64,000 nt of DNA, taken from contig NW_027096048.1 of assembly GCF_040115645.1 (NCBI RefSeq), positions 496,001-560,000 on the forward strand. The letters run 5' to 3'. The stretch's first letter is position 1. Every line of letters starts with the position of its first letter. Made by a program: the position numbers and the translations under genes. The notes under the pieces are model-generated. The model was not told where the DNA came from. It saw only the letters and a list, made by a program, of their open reading frames with translations, and did not search any database. Positions 24,111 to 38,365 of this stretch are shown piece after piece. Source of the DNA: Euwallacea fornicatus. Its lineage: Eukaryota > Arthropoda > Insecta > Coleoptera > Curculionidae.

Positions 24111-26573
24111 TGTGCTCAAACACACAACTTGTGTGACTTTTCAAATTTTGAAGCTCGATAACATCGGCAAATGAGGACCAAATTTGTTAAACAAAGTGTC
24201 AAATTAATCAGATCGACGAGATCTTTAACATGACACAACACATCAGAATTGCATCTTGTTGAACTTCCAAGAAAAATAGTACTTTATGTGCTCAAACACA
24301 CAACTTGTGTGACTTTTCAAACTTTGAAGCTCGATAACATCGGCAAATGAGGATCAAATTTGTTAAACAGAGTGTCAAATTAATCAGCTCGACGAGATCT
24401 TTAACATGACACAACACATCAGAATTGCATCTTGTTGAACTTCCAAGAAAAATAGTACTTTATGTGCTCAAACACACCACTTGTGTGACTTTTCAAACTT
24501 TGAAGCTCGATAACATCGGCAAATGAGGACCATATTTGTTAAACAAAGTGTCAAATTAATCAGCTCGACGAGATCTTTAACATGACACAACACATCAGAA
24601 TTGCATCTTGTTGAACTTCCAAGAAAAATAGTACTTTATGTGCTCAAACACACAACTTGTGTGACTTTTCAAACTTTGAAGCTCGATAACATCGGCAAAT
24701 GAGGACCATATTTGTTAAACAAAGTGTCAAATTAATCAGCTCGACGAGATCTTTAACATGACACAACACATCAGAATTGCATCTTGTTGAACTTCCAAGA
24801 AAAATAGTACTTTATGTGCTCAAACACACAACTTGTGTGACTTTTCAAACTTTGAAGCTCGATAACTTCGGCAAATGAGGACCAAATTTGTTAAACAGAG
24901 TGTCAAATTAATCAGATCGACGAGATCTTTAACATGACACAACACATCAGAATTGCATCTTGTTGAACTTCCAAGAAAAATAGTACTTTATGTGCTCAAA
25001 CACACCACTTGTGTGACTTTTCAAACTTTGAAGCTCGATAACATCGGCAAATGAGGACCATATTTGTTAAACAAAGTGTCAAATTAATCAGCTCGACGAG
25101 ATCTTTAACATGACACAACACATCAGAATTGCATCTTGTTGAACTTCCAAGAAAAATAGTACTTTATGTGCTCAAACACACAACTTATGTGACTTTTCAA
25201 ATTTTGAAGCTCGATAACATCGGCAAATGAGGACCAAATTTGTTAAACAAAGTGTCAAATTAATCAGATCGACGAGATCTTTAACATGACACAACACATC
25301 AGAATTGCATCTTGTTGAACTTCCAAGAAAAATAGTACTTTATGTGCTCAAACACACAACTTGTGTGACTTTTCAAATTTTGAAGCTCGATAACATCGGC
25401 AAATGAGGACCAAATTTGTTAAACAAAGTGTCAAATTAATCAGATCGACGAGATCTTTAACATGACACAACACATCAGAATTGCATCTTGTTGAACTTCC
25501 AAGAAAAATAGTACTTTATGTGCTCAAACACACAACTTGTGTGACTTTTCAAACTTTGAAGCTCGATAACATCGGCAAATGAGGATCAAATTTGTTAAAC
25601 AGAGTGTCAAATTAATCAGCTCGACGAGATCTTTAACATGACACAACACATCAGAATTGCATCTTGTTGAACTTCCAAAAAAATAGTACTTTATGTGCTC
25701 AAACACACCACTTGTGTGACTTTTCAAACTTTGAAGCTCGATAACATCGGCAAATGAGGACCATATTTGTTAAACAAAGTGTCAAATTAATCAGCTCGAC
25801 GAGATCTTTAACATGACACAACACATCAGAATTGCATCTTGTTGAACTTCCAAGAAAAATAGTACTTTATGTGCTCAAACACACAACTTGTGTGACTTTT
25901 CAAACTTTGAAGCTCGATAACATCGGCAAATGAGGACCATATTTGTTAAACAAAGTGTCAAATTAATCAGCTCGACGAGATCTTTAACATGACACAACAC
26001 ATCAGAATTGCATCTTGTTGAACTTCCAAGAAAAATAGTACTTTATGTGCTCAAACACACAACTTGTGTGACTTTTCAAACTTTGAAGCTCGATAACTTC
26101 GGCAAATGAGGACCAAATTTGTTAAACAGAGTGTCAAATTAATCAGATCGACGAGATCTTTAACATGACACAACACATCAGAATTGCATCTTGTTGAACT
26201 TCCAAGAAAAATAGTACTTTATGTGCTCAAACACACCACTTGTGTGACTTTTCAAACTTTGAAGCTCGATAACATCGGCAAATGAGGACCATATTTGTTA
26301 AACAAAGTGTCAAATTAATCAGCTCGACGAGATCTTTAACATGACACAACACATCAGAATTGCATCTTGTTGAACTTCCAAGAAAAATAGTACTTTATGT
26401 GCTCAAACACACAACTTATGTGACTTTTCAAATTTTGAAGCTCGATAACATCGGCAAATGAGGACCAAATTTGTTAAACAAAGTGTCAAATTAATCAGAT
26501 CGACGAGATCTTTAACATGACACAACACATCAGAATTGCATCTTGTTGAACTTCCAAGAAAAATAGTACTTTA
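24111..26573 (+). repeat. 7-monomer tandem duplication (two copies)
   Basis: Order 1-6-4-5-2-4-1 at 24111-25342 (1232 bp) and again at 25343-26573 (1231 bp). Both last monomers carry the private a21 change (AACTTATGTG, 25187 and 26418), not seen elsewhere. The T6 of copy 2 (25519-25693) has lost one G, which happened after the duplication because copy 1 is intact. Confidence 0.9.
25519..25693 (+). repeat. 175-bp T6 monomer with 1-bp deletion
   Basis: The G at monomer position 161 is missing, fusing AA and AAAAA into seven A (CCAAAAAAATAG). This is the third and last length variant in the window and is independent of the T7 deletions. It creates the third spurious minus-strand frame (25524-25727). 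Confidence 0.95.
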
Positions 26574-27629
26574 TGTGCTCAAACACACAACTTGTGTGAC
26601 TTTTCAAACTTAGAAGCTCGATAACTTCGGCAAATGAGGACCAAATTTGTTAAACAAAGTGTCAAATTAATCAGCTCGACGAGAGCTTTAACATGACACA
26701 AAACATCAGAATTGCATCTTGTTGAACTTCCAAGAAAAATAGTACTTTATGTGCTCAAACACACCACTTGTGTGACTTTTCAAACTTTGAAGCTCGATAA
26801 CATCGGCAAATGAGGACCATATTTGTTAAACAAAGTGTCAAATTAATCAGCTCGACGAGATCTTTAACATGACACAACACATCAGAATTGCATCTTGTTG
26901 AACTTCCAAGAAAAATAGTACTTTATGTGCTCAAACACACAACTTGTGTGACTTTTCAAACTTTGAAGCTCGATAACTTCGGCAAATGAGGACCAAATTT
27001 GTTAAACAGAGTGTCAAATTAATCAGATCGACGAGATCTTTAACATGACACAACACATCAGAATTGCATCTTGTTGAACTTCCAAGAAAAATAGTACTTT
27101 ATGTGCTCAAACACACAACTTGTGTGACTTTTCAAATTTTGAAGCTCGATAACATCGGCAAATGAGGACCAAATTTGTTAAACAAAGTGTCAAATTAATC
27201 AGATCGACGAGATCTTTAACATGACACAACACATCAGAATTGCATCTTGTTGAACTTCCAAGAAAAATAGTACTTTATGTGCTCAAACACACAACTTGTG
27301 TGACTTTTCAAACTTTGAAGCTCGATAACTTCGGAAAATGAGGACCAAATTTGTTAAACAAAGTGTCAAATTAATCAGCTCGACGAGATTTTGAAGATGT
27401 CACAACACATCAGAATTGCATCTTGTTGAACTTCCAAGAAAAATAGTACTTTATGTGCTCAAACACACAACTTGTGTGACTTTTCAAACTTTGAAGCTCG
27501 ATAACTTCGGCAAATGAGGACCAAATTTGTTAAACAAAGTGTCAAATTTATCAGCTCGACGAGATTTTGAAGATGTCACAACACATCAGAATTGCATCTT
27601 GTTGAACTACCAAGAAAAATAGTACTTTA
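26574..27629 (+). repeat. Array segment, monomers 152-157
   Basis: Order 7-4-2-1-8-9 with T9 allele a106, continuing into T10 at 27630: the same 7-4-2-1-8-9-10 run as at 2641-3872. The T7 at 26574 has a private g112 (GAGAGCTTT). Confidence 0.87.
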
Positions 27630-28861
27630 TGTGCTCAAACACACAACTTGTGTGAGTTATCAAACTTTGAAGCTCGATAACTTCGGCAAATGAGGACCAA
27701 ATTTGTTAAACAAAGTGTCAAATTAATCAGCTCGACGAGATCTTTAAGATGACACAACACATCATGATTGCATCTTGTTGAACTTCCAAGAAAAATAGTA
27801 CTTTATGTGCTCAAACACAAAACTTGTGTGACTTTTCAAACTTTGAAGCTCGATAACTTCGGCAAATGAGGACCAAATTTGTTAAACAGAGTGTCAAATT
27901 AATCAGATCGACGAGATCTTTAACATGACACAACACATCAGAATTGCATCTTGTTGAACTTCCAAGAAAAATAGTACTTTATGTGCTCAAACACACCACT
28001 TGTGTGACTTTTCAAACTTTGAAGCTCGATAACATCGGCAAATGAGGACCATATTTGTTAAACAGAGTGTCAAATTAATCAGCTCGACGAGATCTTTAAC
28101 ATGACACAACACATCAGAATTGCATCTTGTTGAACTTCCAAGAAAAATAGTACTTTATGTGCTCAAACACACAACTTGTGTGACTTTTCAAACTTTGAAG
28201 CTCGATAACTTCGGCAAATGAGGACCAAATTTGTTAAACAAAGTGTCAAATTAATCAGATCAACGAGATCTTTAACATGACACAACACATCAGAAGTGCA
28301 TCTTGTTGAACTTCCAAGAAAAATAGTACTTTATGTGCTCAAACACACAACTTGTGTGACTTTTCAAACTTTGAAGCTCGATAACTTCGGCAAATGAGGA
28401 CCAAATTTGTTAAACAGAGTGTCAAATTAATCAGATCGACGAGATCTTTAACATGACACAACACATCAGAATTGCATCTTGTTGAACTTCCAAGAAAAAT
28501 AGTACTTTATGTGCTCAAACACACAACTTGTGTGACTTTTCAAACTTTGAAGCTCGATAACTTCGGAAAATGAGGACCAAATTTGTTAAACAAAGTGTCA
28601 AATTAATCAGCTCGACGAGATTTTGAAGATGCCACAACACATCAGAATTGCATCTTGTTGAACTTCCAAGAAAAATAGTACTTTATGTGCTCAAACACAC
28701 AACTTGTGTGACTTTTCAAACTTTGAAGCTCGATAACTTCGGCAAATGAGGACCAAATTTGTTAAACAGAGTGTCAAATTAATCAGATCGACGAGATCTT
28801 TAACATGACACAACACATCAGAATTGCATCTTGTTGAACTTCCAAGAAAAATAGTACTTTA
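27630..28861 (+). repeat. 7-monomer block, copy 1 (offset 36 monomers)
   Basis: Order 10-2(a15)-4(g84)-12-2-8-2. It recurs at 33966-35197, exactly 6336 bp away, sharing the rare a15, T4(g84) and g139 markers. Copy 1 has private changes: a105 at 28262 (a lost CpG) and GATGCCAC in the T8 at 28510-28685. Confidence 0.88.
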
Positions 28862-30621
28862 TGTGCTCAAACACACAACTTGTGTGACTTTTCAAACTTT
28901 GAAGCTCGATAACTTCGGAAAATGAGGACCAAATTTGTTAAACAAAGTGTCAAATTAATCAGCTCGACGAGATTTTGAAGATGTCACAACACATCAGAAT
29001 TGCATCTTGTTGAACTTCCAAGACAAATAGTACTTTATGTGCTCAAACACACAACTTGTGTGAGTTATCAAACTTAGAAGCTCGATAACTTCGGCAAATG
29101 AGGACCAAATTTGTTAAACAAAGTGTCAAATTAATCAGCTCGACGAGATCTTTAACATGACACAAAACATCAGAATTGCATCTTGTTGAACTTCCAAGAA
29201 AAATAGTACTTTATGTGCTCAAACACACAACTTGTGTGACTTTTCAAACTTTGAAGCTCGATAACATCGGCAAATGAGGATCAAATTTGTTAAACAGAGT
29301 GTCAAATTAATCAGCTCGACGAGATCTTTAACATGACACAACACATCAGAATTGCATCTTGTTGAACTTCCAAGACAAATAGTACTTTATGTGCTCAAAC
29401 ACACAACTTGTGTGAGTTATCAAACTTAGAAGCTCGATAACTTCGGCAAATGAGGACCAAATTTGTTAAACAAAGTGTCAAATTAATCAGCTCGACGAGA
29501 TCTTTAACATGACACAAAACATCAGAATTGCATCTTGTTGAACTTCCAAGAAAAATAGTACTTTATGTGCTCAAACACACAACTTGTGTGACTTTTCAAA
29601 CTTTGAAGCTCGATAACATCGGCAAATGAGGATCAAATTTGTTAAACAGAGTGTCAAATTAATCAGCTCGACGAGATCTTTAACATGACACAACACATCA
29701 GAATTGCATCTTGTTGAACTTCCAAGAAAAATAGTACTTTATGTGCTCAAACACACAACTTGTGTGACTTTTCAAACTTTGAAGCTCGATAACTTCGGAA
29801 AATGAGGACCAAATTTGTTAAACAAAGTGTCAAATTAATCAGCTCGACGAGATTTTGAAGATGTCACAACACATCAGAATTGCATCTTGTTGAACTTCCA
29901 AGACAAATAGTACTTTATGTGCTCAAACACACAACTTGTGTGAGTTATCAAACTTAGAAGCTCGATAACTTCGGCAAATGAGGACCAAATTTGTTAAACA
30001 AAGTGTCAAATTAATCAGCTCGACGAGATCTTTAACATGACACAAAACATCAGAATTGCATCTTGTTGAACTTCCAAGAAAAATAGTACTTTATGTGCTC
30101 AAACACACAACTTGTGTGACTTTTCAAACTTTGAAGCTCGATAACATCGGCAAATGAGGATCAAATTTGTTAAACAGAGTGTCAAATTAATCAGCTCGAC
30201 GAGATCTTTAACATGACACAACACATCAGAATTGCATCTTGTTGAACTTCCAAGACAAATAGTACTTTATGTGCTCAAACACACAACTTGTGTGAGTTAT
30301 CAAACTTAGAAGCTCGATAACTTCGGCAAATGAGGACCAAATTTGTTAAACAAAGTGTCAAATTAATCAGCTCGACGAGATCTTTAACATGACACAAAAC
30401 ATCAGAATTGCATCTTGTTGAACTTCCAAGAAAAATAGTACTTTATGTGCTCAAACACACAACTTGTGTGACTTTTCAAACTTTGAAGCTCGATAACATC
30501 GGCAAATGAGGATCAAATTTGTTAAACAGAGTGTCAAATTAATCAGCTCGACGAGATCTTTAACATGACACAACACATCAGAATTGCATCTTGTTGAACT
30601 TCCAAGAAAAATAGTACTTTA
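28862..30621 (+). repeat. 5-monomer tandem duplication (two 880-bp copies)
   Basis: Order 8*-7*-6(c163)-7*-6 at 28862-29741 and again at 29742-30621. I found no difference between the copies. Within each unit 7*-6 is itself doubled, with c163 in the first T6 only, so this is a duplication inside a duplication. The unit order occurs nowhere else in the window. Confidence 0.9.
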
Positions 30622-33600
30622 TGTGCTCAAACACACCACTTGTGTGACTTTTCAAACTTTGAAGCTCGATAACATCGGCAAATGAGGACCATATTTGTTA
30701 AACAAAGTGTCAAATTAATCAGCTCGACGAGATCTTTAACATGACACAACACATCAGAATTGCATCTTGTTGAACTTCCAAGAAAAATAGTACTTTATGT
30801 GCTCAAACACACAACTTGTGTGACTTTTCAAACTTTGAAGCTCGATAACATCGGCAAATGAGGACCATATTTGTTAAACAAAGTGTTAAATTAATCAGCT
30901 CGACGAGATCTTTAACATGACACAACACATCAGAATTGCATCTTGTTGAACTTCCAAGAAAAATAGTACTTTATGTGCTCAAACACACAACTTGTGTGAC
31001 TTTTCAAACTTTGAAGCTCGATAACTTCGGCAAATGAGGACCAAATTTGTTAAACAGAGTGTCAAATTAATCAGATCGACGAGATCTTTAACATGACACA
31101 ACACATCAGAATTGCATCTTGTTGAACTTCCAAGAAAAATAGTACTTTATGTGCTCAAACACACAACTTGTGTGACTTTTCAAACTTTGAAGCTCGATAA
31201 CTTCGGCAAATGAGGACCAAATTTGTTAAACCGAGTGTCAAATTAATCAGATCGACGAGATCTTTAACATGACACAACACATCAGAATTGCATCTTGTTG
31301 AACTTCCAAGAAAAATAGTACTTTATGTGCTCAAACACACAACTTGTGTGACTTTTCAAATTTTGAAGCTCGATAACATCGGCAAATGAGGACCAAATTT
31401 GTTAAACAAAGTGTCAAATTAATCAGATCGACGAGATCTTTAACATGACACAACACATCAGAATTGCATCTTGTTGAACTTCCAAGAAAAATAGTACTTT
31501 ATGTGCTCAAACACACAACTTGTGTGACTTTTCAAACTTTGAAGCTCGATAACTTCGGCAAATGAGGACCAAATTTGTTAAACCGAGTGTCAAATTAATC
31601 AGATCGACGAGATCTTTAACATGACACAACACATCAGAATTGCATCTTGTTGAACTTCCAAGAAAAATAGTACTTTATGTGCTCAAACACACAACTTGTG
31701 TGACTTTTCAAATTTTGAAGCTCGATAACATCGGCAAATGAGGACCAAATTTGTTAAACAAAGTGTCAAATTAATCAGATCGACGAGATCTTTAACATGA
31801 CACAACACATCAGAATTGCATCTTGTTGAACTTCCAAGAAAAATAGTACTTTATGTGCTCAAACACACAACTTGTGTGACTTTTCAAACTTTGAAGCTCG
31901 ATAACATCGGCAAATGAGGACCATATTTGTTAAACAAAGTGTCAAATTAATCAGCTCGACGAGATCTTTAACATGACACAACACATCAGAATTGCATCTT
32001 GTTGAACTTCCAAGAAAAATAGTACTTTATGTGCTCAAACACAAAACTTGTGTGACTTTTCAAACTTTGAAGCTCGATAACATCGGCAAATGAGGACCAT
32101 ATTTGTTAAACAAAGTGTCAAATTAATCAGCTCGACGAGATCTTTAACATGACACAACACATCAGAATTGCATCTTGTTGAACTTCCAAGAAAAATAGTA
32201 CTTTATGTGCTCAAACACACCACTTGTGTGACTTTTCAAACTTTGAAGCTCGATAACATCGGCAAATGAGGACCATATTTGTTAAACAAAGTGTCAAATT
32301 AATCAGCTCGACGAGATCTTTAACATGACACAACACATCAGAATTGCATCTTGTTGAACTTCCAAGAAAAATAGTACTTTATGTGCTCAAACACAAAACT
32401 TGTGTGACTTTTCAAACTTTGAAGCTCGATAACATCGGCAAATGAGGACCATATTTGTTAAACAAAGTGTCAAATTAATCAGCTCGACGAGATCTTTAAC
32501 ATGACACAACACATCAGAATTGCATCTTGTTGAACTTCCAAGAAAAATAGTACTTTATGTGCTCAAACACACAACTTGTGTGACTTTTCAAACTTTGAAG
32601 CTCGATAACTTCGGCAAATGAGGACCAAATTTGTTAAACAGAGTGTCAAATTAATCAGATCGACGAGATCTTTAACATGACACAACACATCAGAATTGCA
32701 TCTTGTTGAACTTCCAAGAAAAATAGTACTTTATGTGCTCAAACACACCACTTGTGTGACTTTTCAAACTTTGAAGCTCGATAACATCGGCAAATGAGGA
32801 CCATATTTGTTAAACAAAGTGTCAAATTAATCAGCTCGACGAGATCTTTAACATGACACAACACATCAGAATTGCATCTTGTTGAACTTCCAAGAAAAAT
32901 AGTACTTTATGTGCTCAAACACAAAACTTGTGTGACTTTTCAAACTTTGAAGCTCGATAACTTCGGCAAATGAGGACCATATTTGTTAAACAAAGTGTCA
33001 AATTAATCAGCTCGACGAGATCTTTAACATGACACAACACATCAGAATTGCATCTTGTTGAACTTCCAAGAAAAATAGTACTTTATGTGCTCAAACACAC
33101 AACTTGTGTGACTTTTCAAATTTTGAAGCTCGATAACATCGGCAAATGAGGACCAAATTTGTTAAACAAAGTGTCAAATTAATCAGATCGACGAGATCTT
33201 TAACATGACACAACACATCAGAATTGCATCTTGTTGAACTTCCAAGAAAAATAGTACTTTATGTGCTCAAACACACAACTTGTGTGACTTTTCAAACTTT
33301 GAAGCTCGATAACATCGGCAAATGAGGACCATATTTGTTAAACAAAGTGTCAAATTAATCAGCTCGACGAGATCTTTAACATGACACAACACATCAGAAT
33401 TGCATCTTGTTGAACTTCCAAGAAAAATAGTACTTTATGTGCTCAAACACACAACTTGTGTGACTTTTCAAACTTTGAAGCTCGATAACTTCGGAAAATG
33501 AGGACCAAATTTGTTAAACAAAGTGTCAAATTAATCAGCTCGACGAGATTTTGAAGATGTCACAACACATCAGAATTGCATCTTGTTGAACTTCCAAGAA

Positions 33601-33965
33601 AAATAGTACTTTATGTGCTCAAACACACAACTTGTGTGACTTTTCAAACTTTGAAGCTCGATAACTTCGGAAAATGAGGACCAAATTTGTTAAACAAAGT
33701 GTCAAATTAATCAGCTCGACGAGATTTTGAAGATGTCACAACACATCAGAATTGCATCTTGTTGAACTTCCAAGAAAAATAGTACTTTATGTGCTCAAAC
33801 ACACAACTTGTGTGACTTTTCAAACTTTGAAGCTCGATAACTTCGGAAAATGAGGACCAAATTTGTTAAACAAAGTGTCAAATTAATCAGCTCGACGAGA
33901 TTTTGAAGATGTCACAACACATCAGAATTGCATCTTGTTGAACTACCAAGAAAAATAGTACTTTA
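30622..33965 (+). repeat. Array segment, monomers 175-193, T5-rich
   Basis: Order 4-5(t90)-2-3-1-3-1-5-5(a15)-4-5(a15)-2-4-5(a15,t53)-1-5-8-8-8/9. It contains 3-1 twice in tandem (31150-31853), an alternation of T5(a15) with T4 (32030-32557) and a run of three T8 (33438-33965), the last of which ends in the T9 base a156. It has many short expansions and no long repeat. Confidence 0.84.
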
Positions 33966-35197
33966 TGTGCTCAAACACACAACTTGTGTGAGTTATCAAA
34001 CTTTGAAGCTCGATAACTTCGGCAAATGAGGACCAAATTTGTTAAACAAAGTGTCAAATTAATCAGCTCGACGAGATCTTTAAGATGACACAACACATCA
34101 TGATTGCATCTTGTTGAACTTCCAAGAAAAATAGTACTTTATGTGCTCAAACACAAAACTTGTGTGACTTTTCAAACTTTGAAGCTCGATAACTTCGGCA
34201 AATGAGGACCAAATTTGTTAAACAGAGTGTCAAATTAATCAGATCGACGAGATCTTTAACATGACACAACACATCAGAATTGCATCTTGTTGAACTTCCA
34301 AGAAAAATAGTACTTTATGTGCTCAAACACACCACTTGTGTGACTTTTCAAACTTTGAAGCTCGATAACATCGGCAAATGAGGACCATATTTGTTAAACA
34401 GAGTGTCAAATTAATCAGCTCGACGAGATCTTTAACATGACACAACACATCAGAATTGCATCTTGTTGAACTTCCAAGAAAAATAGTACTTTATGTGCTC
34501 AAACACACAACTTGTGTGACTTTTCAAACTTTGAAGCTCGATAACTTCGGCAAATGAGGACCAAATTTGTTAAACAAAGTGTCAAATTAATCAGATCGAC
34601 GAGATCTTTAACATGACACAACACATCAGAAGTGCATCTTGTTGAACTTCCAAGAAAAATAGTACTTTATGTGCTCAAACACACAACTTGTGTGACTTTT
34701 CAAACTTTGAAGCTCGATAACTTCGGCAAATGAGGACCAAATTTGTTAAACAGAGTGTCAAATTAATCAGATCGACGAGATCTTTAACATGACACAACAC
34801 ATCAGAATTGCATCTTGTTGAACTTCCAAGAAAAATAGTACTTTATGTGCTCAAACACACAACTTGTGTGACTTTTCAAACTTTGAAGCTCGATAACTTC
34901 GGAAAATGAGGACCAAATTTGTTAAACAAAGTGTCAAATTAATCAGCTCGACGAGATTTTGAAGATGTCACAACACATCAGAATTGCATCTTGTTGAACT
35001 TCCAAGAAAAATAGTACTTTATGTGCTCAAACACACAACTTGTGTGACTTTTCAAACTTTGAAGCTCGATAACTTCGGCAAATGAGGACCAAATTTGTTA
35101 AACAGAGTGTCAAATTAATCAGATCGACGAGATCTTTAACATGACACAACACATCAGAATTGCATCTTGTTGAACTTCCAAGAAAAATAGTACTTTA
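33966..35197 (+). repeat. 7-monomer block, copy 2 (offset 36 monomers)
   Basis: Same order as 27630-28861: 10-2(a15)-4(g84)-12-2-8-2. A shorter version, 4(g84)-12-2-8-2 at 5457-6336, is a third relative, so the block is older than either neighbourhood. Confidence 0.88.
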
Positions 35198-35901
35198 TGT
35201 GCTCAAACACACAACTTGTGTGACTTTTCAAATTTTGAAGCTCGATAACATCGGCAAATGAGGACCAAATTTGTTAAACAAAGTGTCAAATTAATCAGAT
35301 CGACGAGATCTTTAACATGACACAACACATCAGAATTGCATCTTGTTGAACTTCCAAGAAAAATAGTACTTTATGTGCTCAAACACACAACTTGTGTGAC
35401 TTTTCAAACTTTGAAGCTCGATAACTTCGGAAAATGAGGACCAAATTTGTTAAACAAAGTGTCAAATTAATCAGCTCGACGAGATTTTGAAGATGTCACA
35501 ACACATCAGAATTGCATCTTGTTGAACTTCCAAGACAAATAGTACTTTATGTGCTCAAACACACAACTTGTGTGAGTTATCAAACTTAGAAGCTCGATAA
35601 CTTCGGCAAATGAGGACCAAATTTGTTAAACAAAGTGTCAAATTAATCAGCTCGACGAGATCTTTAACATGACACAAAACATCAGAATTGCATCTTGTTG
35701 AACTTCCAAGAAAAATAGTACTTTATGTGCTCAAACACACAACTTGTGTGACTTTTCAAACTTTGAAGCTCGATAACATCGGCAAATGAGGATCAAATTT
35801 GTTAAACAGAGTGTCAAATTAATCAGCTCGACGAGATCTTTAACATGACACAACACATCAGAATTGCATCTTGTTGAACTTCCAAGAAAAATAGTACTTT
35901 A
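35198..35901 (+). repeat. Array segment, monomers 201-204
   Basis: Order 1-8*-7*-6. It resembles the start of the 880-bp unit at 28862 and matches 1-8*-7*-6 at 49806-50509. Confidence 0.87.
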
Positions 35902-38365
35902 TGTGCTCAAACACACCACTTGTGTGACTTTTCAAACTTTGAAGCTCGATAACATCGGCAAATGAGGACCAAATTTGTTAAACAAAGTGTCAAATTAATC
36001 AGATCGACGAGATCTTTAACATGACACAACACATCAGAAGTGCATCTTGTTGAACTTCCAAGAAAAATAGTACTTTATGTGCTCAAACACACAACTTGTG
36101 TGACTTTTCAAACTTTGAAGCTCGATAACTTCGGCAAATGAGGACCAAATTTGTTAAACAGAGTGTCAAATTAATCAGATCGACGAGATCTTTAACATGA
36201 CACAACACATCAGAATTGCATCTTGTTGAACTTCCAAGAAAAATAGTACTTTATGTGCTCAAACACACAACTTGTGTGACTTTTCAAACTTTGAAGCTCG
36301 ATAACTTCGGAAAATGAGGACCAAATTTGTTAAACAAAGTGTCAAATTAATCAGCTCGACGAGATTTTGAAGATGTCACAACACATCAGAATTGCATCTT
36401 GTTGAACTTCCAAGAAAAATAGTACTTTATGTGCTCAAACACACAACTTGTGTGACTTTTCAAACTTTGAAGCTCGATAACTTCGGCAAATGAGGACCAA
36501 ATTTGTTAAACAGAGTGTCAAATTAATCAGATCGACGAGATCTTTAACATGACACAACACATCAGAATTGCATCTTGTTGAACTTCCAAGAAAAATAGTA
36601 CTTTATGTGCTCAAACACACAACTTGTGTGACTTTTCAAATTTTGAAGCTCGATAACATCGGCAAATGAGGACCAAATTTGTTAAACAAAGTGTCAAATT
36701 AATCAGATCGACGAGATCTTTAACATGACACAACACATCAGAATTGCATCTTGTTGAACTTCCAAGAAAAATAGTACTTTATGTGCTCAAACACACAACT
36801 TGTGTGACTTTTCAAACTTTGAAGCTCGATAACTTCGGAAAATGAGGACCAAATTTGTTAAACAAAGTGTCAAATTAATCAGCTCGACGAGATTTTGAAG
36901 ATGTCACAACACATCAGAATTGCATCTTGTTGAACTTCCAAGACAAATAGTACTTTATGTGCTCAAACACACAACTTGTGTGACTTTTCAAACTTAGAAG
37001 CTCGATAACTTCGGCAAATGAGGACCAAATTTGTTAAACAAAGTGTCAAATTAATCAGCTCGACGAGATCTTTAACATGACACAAAACATCAGAATTGCA
37101 TCTTGTTGAACTTCCAAGAAAAATAGTACTTTATGTGCTCAAACACACAACTTGTGTGACTTTTCAAACTTTGAAGCTCGATAACATCGGCAAATGAGGA
37201 TCAAATTTGTTAAACAGAGTGTCAAATTAATCAGCTCGACGAGATCTTTAACATGACACAACACATCAGAATTGCATCTTGTTGAACTTCCAAGAAAAAT
37301 AGTACTTTATGTGCTCAAACACACCACTTGTGTGACTTTTCAAACTTTGAAGCTCGATAACATCGGCAAATGAGGACCATATTTGTTAAACAAAGTGTCA
37401 AATTAATCAGCTCGACGAGATCTTTAACATGACACAACACATCAGAATTGCATCTTGTTGAACTTCCAAGAAAAATAGTACTTTATGTGCTCAAACACAC
37501 AACTTGTGTGACTTTTCAAACTTTGAAGCTCGATAACATCGGCAAATGAGGACCATATTTGTTAAACAAAGTGTTAAATTAATCAGCTCGACGAGATCTT
37601 TAACATGACACAACACATCAGAATTGCATCTTGTTGAACTTCCAAGAAAAATAGTACTTTATGTGCTCAAACACACAACTTGTGTGACTTTTCAAACTTT
37701 GAAGCTCGATAACTTCGGCAAATGAGGACCAAATTTGTTAAACAGAGTGTCAAATTAATCAGATCGACGAGATCTTTAACATGACACAACACATCAGAAT
37801 TGCATCTTGTTGAACTTCCAAGAAAAATAGTACTTTATGTGCTCAAACACACAACTTGTGTGACTTTTCAAACTTTGAAGCTCGATAACATCGGCAAATG
37901 AGGACCAAATTTGTTAAACAAAGTGTCAAATTAATCAGATCGACGAGATCTTTAACATGACACAACACATCAGAATTGCATCTTGTTGAACTTCCAAGAA
38001 AAATAGTACTTTATGTGCTCAAACACACAACTTGTGTGACTTTTCAAATTTTGAAGCTCGATAACATCGGCAAATGAGGACCAAATTTGTTAAACAAAGT
38101 GTCAAATTAATCAGATCGACGAGATCTTTAACATGACACAACACATCAGAATTGCATCTTGTTGAACTTCCAAGAAAAATAGTACTTTATGTGCTCAAAC
38201 ACACAACTTGTGTGACTTTTCAAACTTTGAAGCTCGATAACATCGGCAAATGAGGATCAAATTTGTTAAACAGAGTGTCAAATTAATCAGCTCGACGAGA
38301 TCTTTAACATGACACAACACATCAGAATTGCATCTTGTTGAACTTCCAAGAAAAATAGTACTTTA
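35902..38365 (+). repeat. 14-monomer block, copy 1 (offset 75 monomers)
   Basis: Monomers 205-218: chimera(c16,a53,g139)-2-8-2-1-8*-7-6-4-5(t90)-2-1(c36)-1-6. It recurs at 49102-51565, 13200 bp away, with two scored differences (T7 here against T7*; a53 at 37838 against t53 at 51038). The rare t90 and the chimeric first monomer link the copies. Confidence 0.88.
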
